From Streptomyces celluloflavus (lineage in GTDB: Bacteria > Actinomycetota > Actinomycetes > Streptomycetales > Streptomycetaceae), in NCBI GenBank assembly GCA_000720995.1, contig JOEL01000038.1:1-59457 (forward strand): DNA of 59,457 bases, read 5' to 3'. The position numbers and the translations under genes were made by a program. Shown in pieces: positions 34,087 to 42,987 of this stretch (its first letter is position 1; every line of letters begins with the position of its first letter). The notes under the pieces were generated by a model, which was given only the letters and a program-made list of their open reading frames with translations, had not been told where the DNA came from and did not search any database.

Positions 34087-34776
34087 TCAGAGAGCGCGCG
34101 CCCGGTCTGGGTGCCGACGGAGTTTGAGCGTGCTGTCCAGGCGGGTGGCGGGCCGCCCGTCGGGGGCCGTGGCGGGGCGCTCGTAGGTCTCGGCGGCCAG
34201 GGTGTCCCACTGCTCGGGCGGCAGGCCCAGCGCCGCGTGGAGCTGCTCGGGGGCCGGAAAGACGAAGTCCGGGTCGGGGTCCTGCTCCCAGGGCGGGAAG
34301 CCCGCGTGACTGACGATCAGGAGGACTCCGCCGGGTGCGACGGACCGTGCCGCCCGGCGCAGGATCCGCTCGCGGGCCGAGGGCTCGGGCGGGTACAGGA
34401 AATGGGCGCTGACCAGGTCGTACGTCCCGGCCGGGAACGACTCGGCCAGGTCGTGGCGCTGCCATTCGATCCGGTCGTCCACGCCCGCCGCCCGCGCCTG
34501 GCCGGCCGCCCGGCCGAGCGCGACGGACGATACGTCGGTGGCGGTCACGGTCCAGCCCTGCCCGGCGAGCCAGATGGCGTCGCCGCCCTCGCCGCAGCCC
34601 AGCTCCAGCGCGGTGCCGGGGCGCAGTGGCGCCGTCTCGCGTACCAGTGCGTCATTGGGGCGGCCGCTGAAGATCCGCTCGGCGGCACGGTAGCGGGCGT
34701 CCCAGAATTCCTCGGTCGACAGTGGACCCGTCCCGGCGTCCGCGAGGGTCTTGTCCGTTGTGGTGTGCTCTGTCAT
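34087..34776 (-). CDS. SAM-dependent methyltransferase (thiopurine/TehB-like)
   Basis: A 229-residue class I methyltransferase. It opens with FWDARYRAAERIFSGRPND, typical of TehB/thiopurine-methyltransferase relatives that act on metalloids or small toxic molecules. SAM motif I is ALELGCGEGGDAIWLAGQGW, followed by VTATDVSS, DLVSAHFLYP and VAPGGVLLIVSH. No ribosome binding site is visible before the ATG at 34776, so its message may be leaderless. It is divergent from the XRE-cupin regulator, which probably controls it. Confidence 0.85.
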   Translation of the reverse strand: MTEHTTTDKTLADAGTGPLSTEEFWDARYRAAERIFSGRPNDALVRETAPLRPGTALELGCGEGGDAIWLAGQGWTVTATDVSSVALGRAAGQARAAGVDDRIEWQRHDLAESFPAGTYDLVSAHFLYPPEPSARERILRRAARSVAPGGVLLIVSHAGFPPWEQDPDPDFVFPAPEQLHAALGLPPEQWDTLAAETYERPATAPDGRPATRLDSTLKLRRHPDRARAL

Positions 34777-34805
34777 GGGGGCAGGCTGCGCCTCGGCTTT
34801 CCGGC

Positions 34806-34841
34806 TTGACAACGATCTTTGCCGCGGCGGCAAATAGGGGC
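34806..34841 (+). promoter_or_regulatory. Leaderless promoter with 17-base palindrome
   Basis: TTGACA at 34806-34811 and CAAATA at 34831-34836 are separated by 19 bases; transcription from this -10 would start at or next to the ATG at 34842. TTTGCCGCGGCGGCAAA (34818-34834) is a perfect palindrome around a central G and sits between and over the promoter boxes. It is the obvious operator for the XRE-cupin regulator. Confidence 0.65.
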
Positions 34842-35468
34842 ATGGATGACTCCGCGACAGGGGCCGGGGGCGGCCCCGCCGACGACCACGACCTCGCACA
34901 CGCCCTGACCGCCCTCGGGCCGCGGCTGCGTGCCCTGCGGCAGCGGCGCGGTACGACGCTGACCCGGCTCAGCGCGGTCACCGGGCTCTCCGTGAGCACG
35001 CTCTCCCGGCTGGAGACGGGGCAGCGTGAGCCCGCCCTCAAGCATCTGCTGCCGTTGGCCAAGGCGCATGGCGTGACGTTGGACGAACTGGTCGGCACGG
35101 AGACCGGCGATCCCCGGATCCACCCGCGCCCCTTCGCCCGGTACGGCCAGACCTGGATACCCCTGACCAAGCACTTGGGCGGGCTGCACGCCTACAAGCA
35201 GATCCTGCCCGCGCCCAAGACCCCCCGGACCGGACGGCCTGAGCAGGGTATGCACGAGGGCCACGAGTGGCTCTACGTCCTGTCCGGACAGCTGCTCCTC
35301 GCGCTCGGCGAGCACGACCTCGTCCTCACCGCGGGCGAGGCCGCCGAATTCGACACCCGCGTACCGCACGGCGTCGCCAACGCCGGTGACCGTCCCGTGG
35401 AATGGCTCGCGCTGTACGGGCCGCAGGGCGAGCGCATGCACGTACGGGCCCGCACCAAGGGAGCCTGA
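34842..35468 (+). CDS. XRE-family regulator with cupin domain
   Basis: A 208-residue protein. Residues about 28-85 are an XRE helix-turn-helix (LRALRQRRGTTLTRLSAVTG, LSVSTLSRLETGQREPALKH, LLPLAKAHGVTLDELVG). The C-terminal half is a cupin: HEGHEWLYVLSGQLLLALGE, then GEAAEFDTRVPHGVANAG, with His and Glu available for metal or ligand binding. Such regulators sense a small ligand in the cupin pocket. The ATG is likely the first transcribed codon. It is divergent from the methyltransferase gene. Confidence 0.93.
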   Translation: MDDSATGAGGGPADDHDLAHALTALGPRLRALRQRRGTTLTRLSAVTGLSVSTLSRLETGQREPALKHLLPLAKAHGVTLDELVGTETGDPRIHPRPFARYGQTWIPLTKHLGGLHAYKQILPAPKTPRTGRPEQGMHEGHEWLYVLSGQLLLALGEHDLVLTAGEAAEFDTRVPHGVANAGDRPVEWLALYGPQGERMHVRARTKGA

Positions 35469-35839
35469 TCGCGTTCGGCCTCCGCGTTCGGCTCTCGTGT
35501 TCCGCTCCCGCGTGCGCCTCCGGGGAGCGTCCGCGCGGTGCGTGGTGTCCGGGCAGCGGCGCCCGCCGGAACCTGCCCTGACCCCGCTGAACCGGCCTGC
35601 TGTTGCGATGTGGGAAACCCCGAGCCCGCCCTCACCGCTTCGGATCTGCACGTGGTGATGTGCTGTGCGAGATGCACCGTTACCTGTACGCGATGCTGAG
35701 CTGCACTGTTGAAGGGGAGTCGAACCCCCCGCGTTGCTCTTCACGCGCCAGTTGGGGGCCGGAAAACCGCTGGCCCTCGGTGTGTGCACGCCTCCGAAAC
35801 GGCTACCTGCTCCACATCGTCACGCCCTGCCGGGACCGC
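35469..35839. other. Gene-free stretch between XRE-cupin and DIP1984-like genes
   Basis: No coding frame is convincing. The segment 35711-35730 (GAAGGGGAGTCGAACCCCCC) looks, on the minus strand, like a tRNA T-arm with a GTTCGA loop, but no acceptor stem, D-arm or anticodon arm can be matched around it. The left part is low-complexity CGTTCGGCTCTCG-type sequence. Confidence 0.4.
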
Positions 35840-36310
35840 TCAGTCCAGCAGATCGGCCTCCCAGTTCGTCCGCTGGATCCGCACATCGATCTCACGGATC
35901 TCCCGTGCGAGCACATCTGCCTGACCGCGCAGTTCCGCGACCGGAAGCGCGGAGAGCATCATCAGCTCGGACCGAAGCTGGCGGCCGTAGCCCCGCTCGC
36001 CCGTACCCGCCGCCGCATCCGCCGCCGCGGTGACCACCGAATGACGCAGCCGCAGCACATCCCGGCGCGCGAGCGCGTCGGTGAGCGTGCCGTCCCGGCC
36101 CATCTCCACCGCGGCATTGGTCCGGTTGATCCGCCGGATCAGCGTCTCCAGGGCGCCCAGCACCTCACCGGCCTCGGCCAGCAACTGGGCCGCATCCTCG
36201 GCGGGCGTCTCACCCTCCTGATACCGCGCACTGCCAACGACCCGCGCTCGCAACTGCTCCACACGGCGCGTCGCCTCCGCACGCTCTGCCAGCGCCTCGG
36301 CAAGCTTCAC
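35840..36310 (-). CDS. DIP1984-family protein
   Basis: A 156-residue, almost entirely helical protein: MKLAEALAERAEATRRVEQL, then ARRDVLRLRHSVVTAA and LPVAELRGQADVLAREIREI, with heptad-like Leu/Ala spacing suggesting a coiled coil. The start and overall pattern match the DIP1984/septicolysin-named family, whose molecular role is unknown. GGAGGAG four bases before the GTG at 36310. The gene has a 7-bp tandem repeat about 80 bp upstream of its start. Sure of the family, not of the function. Confidence 0.72.
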   Translation of the reverse strand: MKLAEALAERAEATRRVEQLRARVVGSARYQEGETPAEDAAQLLAEAGEVLGALETLIRRINRTNAAVEMGRDGTLTDALARRDVLRLRHSVVTAAADAAAGTGERGYGRQLRSELMMLSALPVAELRGQADVLAREIREIDVRIQRTNWEADLLD

Positions 36311-36392
36311 GGTCTCCTCCTCCCGTCCGCCGCGGATTTCGCACAAGTATCGAACGTGAACCGGCCCAAACGCACCGGGTTTTCGATCCGCC

Positions 36393-36476
36393 GGAGCCCG
36401 GAGCCCGGAGTCCGGAGTCCGGAGTCCGGAGTCCGGAGTCCGGAGCCCGGAGCCCGGAGTCCGGAGCCCGAGGCCC
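36393..36476. repeat. Tandem 7-bp repeat GGAGYCC
   Basis: Eleven perfect head-to-tail copies of GGAGCCC or GGAGTCC (36393-36469) plus one degenerate copy (GAGGCCC). The T/C choice varies from unit to unit. It lies upstream of the DIP1984-like gene. A unit of 7 is not a multiple of 3, so it is not a protein repeat under selection. Slipped-strand length changes are likely. Confidence 0.9.
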
Positions 36477-36715
36477 GGAGCGGGCACGCGGTGCACGGCC
36501 TCGCGAGGGCCACCCCAGCCGGTGCAACGGTGAATCGACCGGGTTCGCCGAGACGTCTTGATGGGGCGGGAGCGGTCATGGGTCCGGGAGTCACTTGGGT
36601 CGCATTCCGCTGATCGATGTTGAGGGGAATGGCTGTCACTTGGTCCTGCGGTAGTCCGGCAGCGCTGCTGCGGCGGGAGTGGTGACGCGCGGCAGCCGCC
36701 CTTCAACTCGCCCTC

Positions 36716-36979
36716 CGAGCCTCCGAGCTGACCTGGTGGTCGTCCGCCTCGCGCCACGTCCGCGTCCACGACAGTGCCAACGTCCGTCTGAGGCAGGGCC
36801 GTTGGATCGTCCGATATCAGCGACTCGACCCGCACACCGTCCCGGAGGTGATCCGCGCACAGCGGCGCCACCACAACCAACCTCGTCCACCGCCACGGCC
36901 GGCAGATCGTCATCCACGCGATGGCCGAGGCCGCCGGCATCCCTTCCCGCCGGTGGCGCAGCAACCGGTTCGACCGGTG
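36716..36979 (+). pseudogene. Possible decayed gene of unknown function
   Basis: One forward frame reads SELTWWSSASRHVRVHDS and then GRWIVRYQRLDPHTVPEVIR; about 36890 a second frame takes over with TNLVHRHGRQIVIHAMAEA and then IPSRRWRSNRFDR before a TGA at 36977-36979. Both pieces look protein-like and could be one gene broken by a single-base shift. I cannot name the family. No start codon with a ribosome binding site is visible. The whole interval 36311-37323 holds no intact gene. Confidence 0.3.
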
Positions 36980-37323
36980 ATGGCGGCGCCGCATGACCGG
37001 GCAGCAGGCCGAAGTCCCCGTCGCGCAGGGCATTGACAGCAGCACCCGCCACGGCCGGGACTCCTCCGCCATGATGTCCGTCTTCGCCGATCCGCACCGC
37101 GAGTTCGCGCTCGCCGCCGCCAACGACGGTCTGGCCGCCACCAACGACGGCCTGGCCGCCGCCCGAGGAGGCGGCAAGTCCGGCGGACGGCTCGGAGCGC
37201 TGACCGAGAGCACCTTGGCTTCGGAGGGGCGAGATCGCCGGGGGATCTTTGAGTACGTGGTCTCTCCGCTCATGAGTATTCGCCACGATGACCGGGCAGC
37301 GCGCGTGGGCGAGGGTGGCGGTC

Positions 37324-37674
37324 ATGACCGCACCAGAACCGAATTCCACTGCCGCCCCCGCTGCGGCGGCCGACCCGTTCGCGCCGTCCACGGCGGCGGT
37401 GCGCGTGTTCGCCGGTATCGGCCTCCCGTTGCTCGCTGTTGCCTACGGGGCGTTCCTCCTCATCGTCCTCAATCAGGCGTACAGCGGAGACGGGACAAGC
37501 GGGCCCCTGGTGGGCGTGGCTCAGTGGTCGATGGGCCTGTCCGCAGTCGCGGGAATGTCGGCGCTCTGCCTGCCCAGCGCCGTGGTGAGCCACGCGGCGC
37601 GGCGCGGCGCCGTCAGGCTGCAGTATGCGCTGGCGTTCGCCGGCCCCGCGCTGGCCGCCATTGACTTCGGCTGA
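37324..37674 (+). CDS. Small membrane protein, hypothetical
   Basis: A 116-residue protein. An Ala/Pro-rich N-terminus is followed by three hydrophobic segments (about residues 27-48, 60-80 and 95-114). Start ATG at 37324 with GAGGGTGG upstream; a GTG-free longer version from 37288 is possible. No family recognised. It sits in a gene-poor, decayed interval and may be a remnant. Confidence 0.5.
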   Translation: MTAPEPNSTAAPAAAADPFAPSTAAVRVFAGIGLPLLAVAYGAFLLIVLNQAYSGDGTSGPLVGVAQWSMGLSAVAGMSALCLPSAVVSHAARRGAVRLQYALAFAGPALAAIDFG

Positions 37675-37738
37675 CCGGTGGGGCTTTGGATATCGCGTAC
37701 AGCCTGGTCATGAACCAGAGCCGGCAGTCCGACAGCCT

Positions 37739-37799
37739 CGTCGAGATCTTCAACGGCTACTCGACCAGCCCCGTCAAGATTTTCAACGGCTACTCGACC
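37739..37799. repeat. 33-bp-period direct repeat, two copies
   Basis: Two 28-base copies at 37739-37766 and 37772-37799 differ at two positions and share TTCAACGGCTACTCGACC. The period is 33 bp, so one frame gives an 11-residue repeat containing IFNGYST. No complete gene contains it. The interval 37675-38236 otherwise shows no gene. Confidence 0.75.
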
Positions 37800-38236
37800 C
37801 GTCCTTGCACACCCTGACCTGGGGATCACCACGGAACTACGGCGCCGATCCACGTTGACCGAGCCGGCGAGCGGCATGCACACACACCAGGCCACATCAG
37901 CCGGAAGGCCCCCGGACCAGCGTCTCAAGCCACCTGGTCGCCGCAGGTCACGGCCATGGCCACGAACCAGATCGTGCGCATGCTCGCGTTCCCGCGTCGC
38001 TCCCCTCGCGGCAAGGTCCGGCCCGCACGGGGTACGGCGAACGGCCCGACGAGCCCGTGGCGCCGGTCGTCCGTCGGCGCCCCGGTCGGCCATCTGCCGC
38101 CACGCCGCGCCCAGGCCGCACCGTGTGCCAGGCCAGTCGCTCGCCACCCCCCTCAGCCCACGACCGCCCCGCCGGCACATCCGTGCACATCGCCGCCGCA
38201 GCCCCCCGGTGTGACGCAGCCAACCCCCGCCATGCC

Positions 38237-38287
38237 TTGACGCATCCCGCATGTAATCGATTACGTAGGCCCCACGAAATCGATTAC
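38237..38287 (+). promoter_or_regulatory. rbs promoter with two LacI-type operators
   Basis: TTGACG (38237-38242) is a likely -35 box. GTAATCGATTAC (38253-38264) is a perfect 12-base palindrome with the central CG typical of LacI-family sites; it overlaps the -10 region. A second site, AAATCGATTAC (38277-38287), is centred 23 bp downstream, about two helical turns. They should bind RbsR and derepress in the presence of ribose. Confidence 0.75.
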
Positions 38288-38321
38288 ACGTCGATCGCAT
38301 GAACAGGATGGCAACGGCGCC

Positions 38322-39383
38322 ATGGCGAACATCAAAGATGTGGCGGAGCGGGCGGGGGTGTCCGTCGCCACGGTCTCCCGGGTTCTCAATGGCCACGGGC
38401 CGGTCGCGGAGACCCGGGAGCGGGTGCTCGCCGCCGTGCGGGAGCTGGGCTACCGCCCCAACAACGTCGCCCGTGCGCTGCGCACCGCGCGGACCGGCAC
38501 CCTCGGTCTGGTCATCAGCGACCTCACCAACCCCTTCTTCACCGAGCTGGCGGACGCCGTCGAGGACGCGGCCCGCGGCCTCGGCTACAGCCTCGTCATC
38601 GGCAACGCCGGTGAGCGCCCCGAGCAGCAGGACGACTACATCCGTACGCTGCTGGACCGCCGGATCGACGGTCTGCTGGTCAGCTCGGCCGGTACCGGCT
38701 CGGCGATGATCGGCGAGGTCGTCGCCTCCGGCACCCCGCTGGTTTTGCTGGACCGCACGGTGCCCGGTATCGACGCCCCCTGCGTACGCGCCGACGGCCG
38801 CACCGCGCTCACCGAACTCGCCGCCCACCTCGCCGCCCTGGGCCGCCGCCGCCCCGCGATCATCGTCGCCCCGGCCGGCACCCCCACCGGCGACGAGCGC
38901 CTCGACCTCTTCCGTACGGCACTGGCCGCCCACGGCATCGCGCTGCCCGACGAGCGGGTCGGCGCCACCCCCGACCTCCAGCACACCGGCGGCCGCCGGG
39001 TGATGAGCGGCTTCCTGGACCTGCCGGAGCCGCCCGACGCGGTGCTCGCCACCGACAACCTGATGGCGCTCGGCGCGATGGACGAACTCCGCGCCCGCGG
39101 GCTGCGCGTCCCCGACGACATGGCGCTGGTGGTCTACGACGACGTGCCGTGGTTCGCCCACACCGATCCGCCGCTGACCGCCATCGCCCAGCCCACCCGC
39201 GAACTGGGCCGGGCCGCCGTGCACACCCTCCTGGAGCGCATCGAGGGCCGCCGGGCCGAGTCGGTGCTGCTGCCGGCGCACCTCGTCATCCGCCGCTCCT
39301 GCGGTGAGCCGCCGGCCCGTACACCGGCCCGGGGCACGGCACCGGGACAGCGAACCGAGGAAGAAGAGAGGGGCAGCGCATGA
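38322..39383 (+). CDS. rbsR: LacI-family regulator of the ribose operon
   Basis: A 353-residue LacI/GalR repressor. The helix-turn-helix and hinge are NIKDVAERAGVSVATVSRVL, NGHGPVAETRERVLAAV and YRPNNVARALRTART. The periplasmic-binding-like domain follows (TLGLVISDLTNPFFTELADA, IDGLLVSSAG, PDAVLATDNLMALGAMDEL, VYDDVPWFAHTDPPLTAI). It is first in the rbs operon and its stop overlaps the rbsA start (ATGA). It is probably autoregulated through the palindromes just upstream. The function as ribose repressor rests on gene context. Confidence 0.9.
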   Translation: MANIKDVAERAGVSVATVSRVLNGHGPVAETRERVLAAVRELGYRPNNVARALRTARTGTLGLVISDLTNPFFTELADAVEDAARGLGYSLVIGNAGERPEQQDDYIRTLLDRRIDGLLVSSAGTGSAMIGEVVASGTPLVLLDRTVPGIDAPCVRADGRTALTELAAHLAALGRRRPAIIVAPAGTPTGDERLDLFRTALAAHGIALPDERVGATPDLQHTGGRRVMSGFLDLPEPPDAVLATDNLMALGAMDELRARGLRVPDDMALVVYDDVPWFAHTDPPLTAIAQPTRELGRAAVHTLLERIEGRRAESVLLPAHLVIRRSCGEPPARTPARGTAPGQRTEEEERGSA

Positions 39384-41065
39384 CCGGCGTCAACGACGAC
39401 GTACCGGGCGGCCGCGAACTGCTGCGCGTGGAGGGGGTGACGAAGTCGTTCCCGGGCGTCCGCGCGCTGGACGGCGTGGATCTGGACCTGCGCACCGGTG
39501 AGGTGCACGTCCTCCTCGGCGAGAACGGTGCGGGCAAGAGCACGCTCATCAAGATGCTCTCCGGTGCCCACCGCCCCGACGAGGGGCGGATTCTCGTCGC
39601 CCCTGTCGCCGACGGCGGCGGGGACGGTACGCCCGCCGCGCTGCGCGAGGTACGGATCCGCTCCGCGCAGGACGCGGAGCGGCTCGGCATCGCCACCATC
39701 TACCAGGAGTTCAACCTCGTCCCCGGCCTGACCGTCGCCGAGAACATCTTTCTGGGCCGGCAGCCGCGCACCGCCCTCGGCCTCATCGACAAGAAGGCGA
39801 TGCGCGCCCGCGCCGCCGCACTGCTGCGCCGGGTCCGGCTGGACGTCTCCCCGGACACCCCGGTCGCCGAACTCGGTATCGCCCGGCTCCAGATGGTCGA
39901 GATCGCCAAGGCGCTCAGCCTCCGGGCGCGCGTCCTGATCATGGACGAGCCGACCGCGGTGCTCACCTCCGAGGAGGTGCAGACGCTCTTCGGGATCGTC
40001 CGTGAACTGCGCGGGTCCGGCGTCGGCATCATCTTCATCACCCACCACCTGGAGGAGATCGGCGCTCTCGGCGACCGGGTCACCGTGCTGCGCGACGGCC
40101 GCTCGGTGGACGAGGTGCCGGCCGCCACCGGCGAGGACGAGCTGATCCGGCTCATGGTCGGCCGGGACATCGCCGAGCAGTACCCGCGCGAGCGCCCCGC
40201 CGCGCCGGGCGCACCGCTGCTGCGGGTGCGCGGTCTGACCCGGCACGGCAGCCGGGGCGCCAAGGGCTCCCCGGCCGCACCGGTCTTCGCGGACATCGAC
40301 TTCGAGGTGCGGGCCGGTGAGGTCGTCGGCCTCGCCGGGCTGGTCGGCGCCGGCCGCACCGAGGTCGCGCGGGCGATCTTCGGCGTGGACCGCTACGACG
40401 CCGGCACGGTCGAGATCGACGGCCGGGAACTGGTCCGCGGCGACGTCCGGGCCGCGATGCGCGCCGGGCTCGGCCTGGTCCCCGAGGACCGCAAGGGCCA
40501 GGGCCTGGTCCTCGACGCCTCCCTGCTGGACAACCTGACGCTGGCCCGGCTCGACCGGGACACCCGCGGCGGGCTGGTGGACCGGCGCGGCCAGCGGCGC
40601 GAAGCGGCCGCCGTCGCCGGGCAGTTGAAGGTCCGGATGAGCGGCCTGGACCAGCACGCCCGCACCCTCTCCGGCGGCAATCAGCAGAAGATCGTGATCG
40701 GCAAATGGCTGCTGACCGAGACCCGGCTGCTGATCCTCGACGAGCCGACGCGCGGTATCGACGTCGGCGCCAAGGTCGAGATCTACCAGCTCATCAACGA
40801 GCTGACGGCGGCCGGCTGCGCGGTGCTGATGATCTCCAGCGACCTCCCGGAGGTGCTCGGCATGAGCGACCGGGTGCTGGTGATGGCACAGGGCCGGTTG
40901 GCCGGTGAGCTGGCGGCCGGCGACGCCACCCAGGACGCGGTGATGGAACTGGCCGTCCGGTCCCCCGACGGGGCGCTCCGCACCGGGACACCGCCGTCCC
41001 CGGACAACGCGGTCACGCATACGAACACCCCTGGTCAGAGCGCGATGGAGGGCTCCGATGACTGA
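39380..41065 (+). CDS. rbsA: Ribose ABC importer, ATP-binding protein
   Basis: A 561-residue protein with two ABC domains in tandem, as in RbsA. Domain 1: Walker A GENGAGKSTLIKML near residue 51, Walker B LIMDEPTAVL, switch His in IFITHHLEEI. Domain 2: degenerate Walker A GLVGAGRTEVARAIF, signature TLSGGNQQKIVIGKWL, Walker B LILDEPTRGIDVGAK. The N-terminal domain has a short insertion after Walker A (VAPVADGGGDGTPAALREV). It is coupled to rbsR upstream and overlaps rbsC by 8 bases downstream. Confidence 0.95.
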   Translation: MTGVNDDVPGGRELLRVEGVTKSFPGVRALDGVDLDLRTGEVHVLLGENGAGKSTLIKMLSGAHRPDEGRILVAPVADGGGDGTPAALREVRIRSAQDAERLGIATIYQEFNLVPGLTVAENIFLGRQPRTALGLIDKKAMRARAAALLRRVRLDVSPDTPVAELGIARLQMVEIAKALSLRARVLIMDEPTAVLTSEEVQTLFGIVRELRGSGVGIIFITHHLEEIGALGDRVTVLRDGRSVDEVPAATGEDELIRLMVGRDIAEQYPRERPAAPGAPLLRVRGLTRHGSRGAKGSPAAPVFADIDFEVRAGEVVGLAGLVGAGRTEVARAIFGVDRYDAGTVEIDGRELVRGDVRAAMRAGLGLVPEDRKGQGLVLDASLLDNLTLARLDRDTRGGLVDRRGQRREAAAVAGQLKVRMSGLDQHARTLSGGNQQKIVIGKWLLTETRLLILDEPTRGIDVGAKVEIYQLINELTAAGCAVLMISSDLPEVLGMSDRVLVMAQGRLAGELAAGDATQDAVMELAVRSPDGALRTGTPPSPDNAVTHTNTPGQSAMEGSDD

Positions 41066-42059
41066 GCTGCTGAAAACCCCTGCCCACACCCCGTCGCCCC
41101 CGGGCCGGGAGCACGGGTTCGGCCGGTGGTTCACCGGGGCGGTCCTCAAGAACGGTCCGCTCGGCGGTCTGCTCGCCCTGGTCGTCGTGATGGCGGTGCT
41201 CTCCAGGGACTTCCTCAACGGACAGAACCTCCTCAACGTCGGCGTCCAGGCGTCGGTCACCGCGATCCTCGCCTTCGGCGTCACCTTCGTGATCGTCTCG
41301 GCGGGCATCGACCTGTCGGTCGGCTCGGTCGCCGCGCTCGCCGCCACCGTCGTCGCCTGGGCCGCCACCAATGAGGGGCTGCCCGTATGGATCGCGGTGC
41401 TGCTCGGCCTCGCGGTCGGCGTGGCGGCCGGACTGGTCTCCGGCGCGCTGGTCGCCTACGGCAGACTGCCCGCCTTCATCGCCACCCTCGCGATGCTCTC
41501 CATCGGCCGCGGTCTGGCCCTGGTCATCTCCGGCGGCTCACCGATCGCCTTCCCCACCTCCGTCAGCAGGCTCGGTGACACCCTCGGCGGCTGGCTGCCG
41601 GTGCCCGTCCTCGTCATGATCGCGATGGGGCTGATCGCGGCGCTGATCCTGGCCCGTACGTACGCCGGCCGCGCGATGTTCGCGATCGGCGGCAACGAGG
41701 AGGCGGCCCGCCTCTCCGGTATCAACGTCAGGCGCCGCAAGCTCGTCATCTACGCGCTGTCCGGTCTGTTCGCCGCCGTCGCCGGTATCGTCCTGGCGGC
41801 CCGGCTCACCTCCGCCCAGCCGCAGGCCGCCGGCGGTTACGAACTGGACGCCATCGCCGCCGTCGTCATCGGCGGCGCCAGCCTCTCCGGCGGCTCCGGC
41901 AAGGCGTCCGGCACGCTCATCGGCGCGCTGATCCTCGCCGTGCTGCGCAACGGCCTCAACCTGCTGAGCGTCTCGGCGTTCTGGCAGCAGGTGGCCACCG
42001 GACTGGTCATCGCGCTGGCGGTGCTCCTGGACACGCTGCGCCGCCGGAGCGTGCGATGA
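41058..42059 (+). CDS. rbsC: Ribose ABC importer, permease
   Basis: A 333-residue integral membrane protein of the BPD_transp_2 type with about ten membrane helices. Conserved blocks: GVTFVIVSAGIDLSVGSVAA, GLVSGALVAYGRLPAFIATL, RAMFAIGGNEEAARLSGINV and GGASLSGGSGKASGTLIGAL, all characteristic of RbsC/XylH permeases. GGAGGG lies six bases before the ATG. Its stop overlaps the rbsB start (ATGA). Confidence 0.95.
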   Translation: MTELLKTPAHTPSPPGREHGFGRWFTGAVLKNGPLGGLLALVVVMAVLSRDFLNGQNLLNVGVQASVTAILAFGVTFVIVSAGIDLSVGSVAALAATVVAWAATNEGLPVWIAVLLGLAVGVAAGLVSGALVAYGRLPAFIATLAMLSIGRGLALVISGGSPIAFPTSVSRLGDTLGGWLPVPVLVMIAMGLIAALILARTYAGRAMFAIGGNEEAARLSGINVRRRKLVIYALSGLFAAVAGIVLAARLTSAQPQAAGGYELDAIAAVVIGGASLSGGSGKASGTLIGALILAVLRNGLNLLSVSAFWQQVATGLVIALAVLLDTLRRRSVR

Positions 42060-42985
42060 CGGCCCGTCAGCGGAACCGGGCGGTACTGGCGGCCGGGCTG
42101 GCGGCGGCCGTCGCCCTCGGGCTGGCCGGCTGCGACCGGGGCGGCAACACCGACCTGGGCCTGGCGCTGTCCACGATGAACAACCCGTTCTTCGTCGGCA
42201 TCAAGGAAGGCGCGCAGGCCGAGGCCGACGCCCGGGGCTTGCGCATCAACATCACCGACGCGCAGAACGACCCCACCCAGCAGATCAACCAGATGGAGAC
42301 GTTCACCAGCCAGGACGTCAAGGCGGCCATCATCAACCCGGTCGACTCCGACGCCGCCGTCCCGGCCGTCGGCGTCGCCAACCGGGCGAAGGTGCCGGTC
42401 ATCTCCATCGACCGCGGCGTCAACGGCGGCCAGGTCGGCTCGACCATCGCCTCCGACAACGTCGCGGGCGGCCGGCTCGCCGCCAGGACGCTCGCCGAAT
42501 CGCTCGGCGGCAAGGGCAAGGTGGCGTTCCTGGAGGGCCAGCCCGGCACCTCGGCCGCCCGCGAGCGCGGCCAGGGCTTCGAGGAGGGCATCAAGAAGTA
42601 CCCGGGCATCGAGGTCGTCGCCCGCCAGCCCGCCGACTTCGACCGCACCAAGGGCATGGACGTGATGTCCAACATGCTCCAGGCGCACCGCGATATCGGC
42701 GGGGTGTTCGCCGCCAACGACGAGATGGCGCTCGGCGCGTCCAAGGCGCTGGGCGGCCGGTCGGGCAAGGACGTGAAGGTGGTGGCGTTCGACGGCACCC
42801 CCGACGGCATCGCCGCGGTCCGGGCCGGCAGCCTGACCGCGACCGTCGCCCAGCAGCCCCGGCTCCTCGGCAAGCAGGCCGTGGACTGGGCGTTGAAGGC
42901 GTCGCGCGGCGAGCGGCTGCCGAAGGACGTCAAGGTACCGGTGGTACTGGTGACGGCGGAGAACGCCGCGAAGTTCGACGGCTGA
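42056..42985 (+). CDS. rbsB: Ribose-binding lipoprotein
   Basis: A 309-residue type 2 periplasmic-binding-fold protein. The signal peptide ends in the lipobox LAGC (Cys at residue 24), so it is anchored to the membrane. Ribose-binding-family segments: LALSTMNNPFFVGIKEGAQA, INPVDSDAAVPAVGVANRA, VISIDRGVNGG, VFAANDEMALGASKAL and VVAFDGTPDGIAAV. These include the pocket residues seen in RbsB (NPFF, DR, ND, FDG). Coupled to rbsC. Confidence 0.94.
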   Translation: MTARQRNRAVLAAGLAAAVALGLAGCDRGGNTDLGLALSTMNNPFFVGIKEGAQAEADARGLRINITDAQNDPTQQINQMETFTSQDVKAAIINPVDSDAAVPAVGVANRAKVPVISIDRGVNGGQVGSTIASDNVAGGRLAARTLAESLGGKGKVAFLEGQPGTSAARERGQGFEEGIKKYPGIEVVARQPADFDRTKGMDVMSNMLQAHRDIGGVFAANDEMALGASKALGGRSGKDVKVVAFDGTPDGIAAVRAGSLTATVAQQPRLLGKQAVDWALKASRGERLPKDVKVPVVLVTAENAAKFDG

Positions 42986-42987
42986 CG

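Noticed and set aside
35711-35730. tRNA T-arm-like sequence on the minus strand
   Set aside because: GGTTCGACTCC-type loop is present, but no acceptor, D or anticodon stem can be paired around it at tRNA spacing, so it is not a tRNA and too short to call an attachment site.
35840-37273. Long minus-strand frame extending the DIP1984-like gene upstream through the 7-bp repeats
   Set aside because: The GTG at 36310 has a strong GGAGGAG site and family similarity starts there; upstream residues are repeat-derived.
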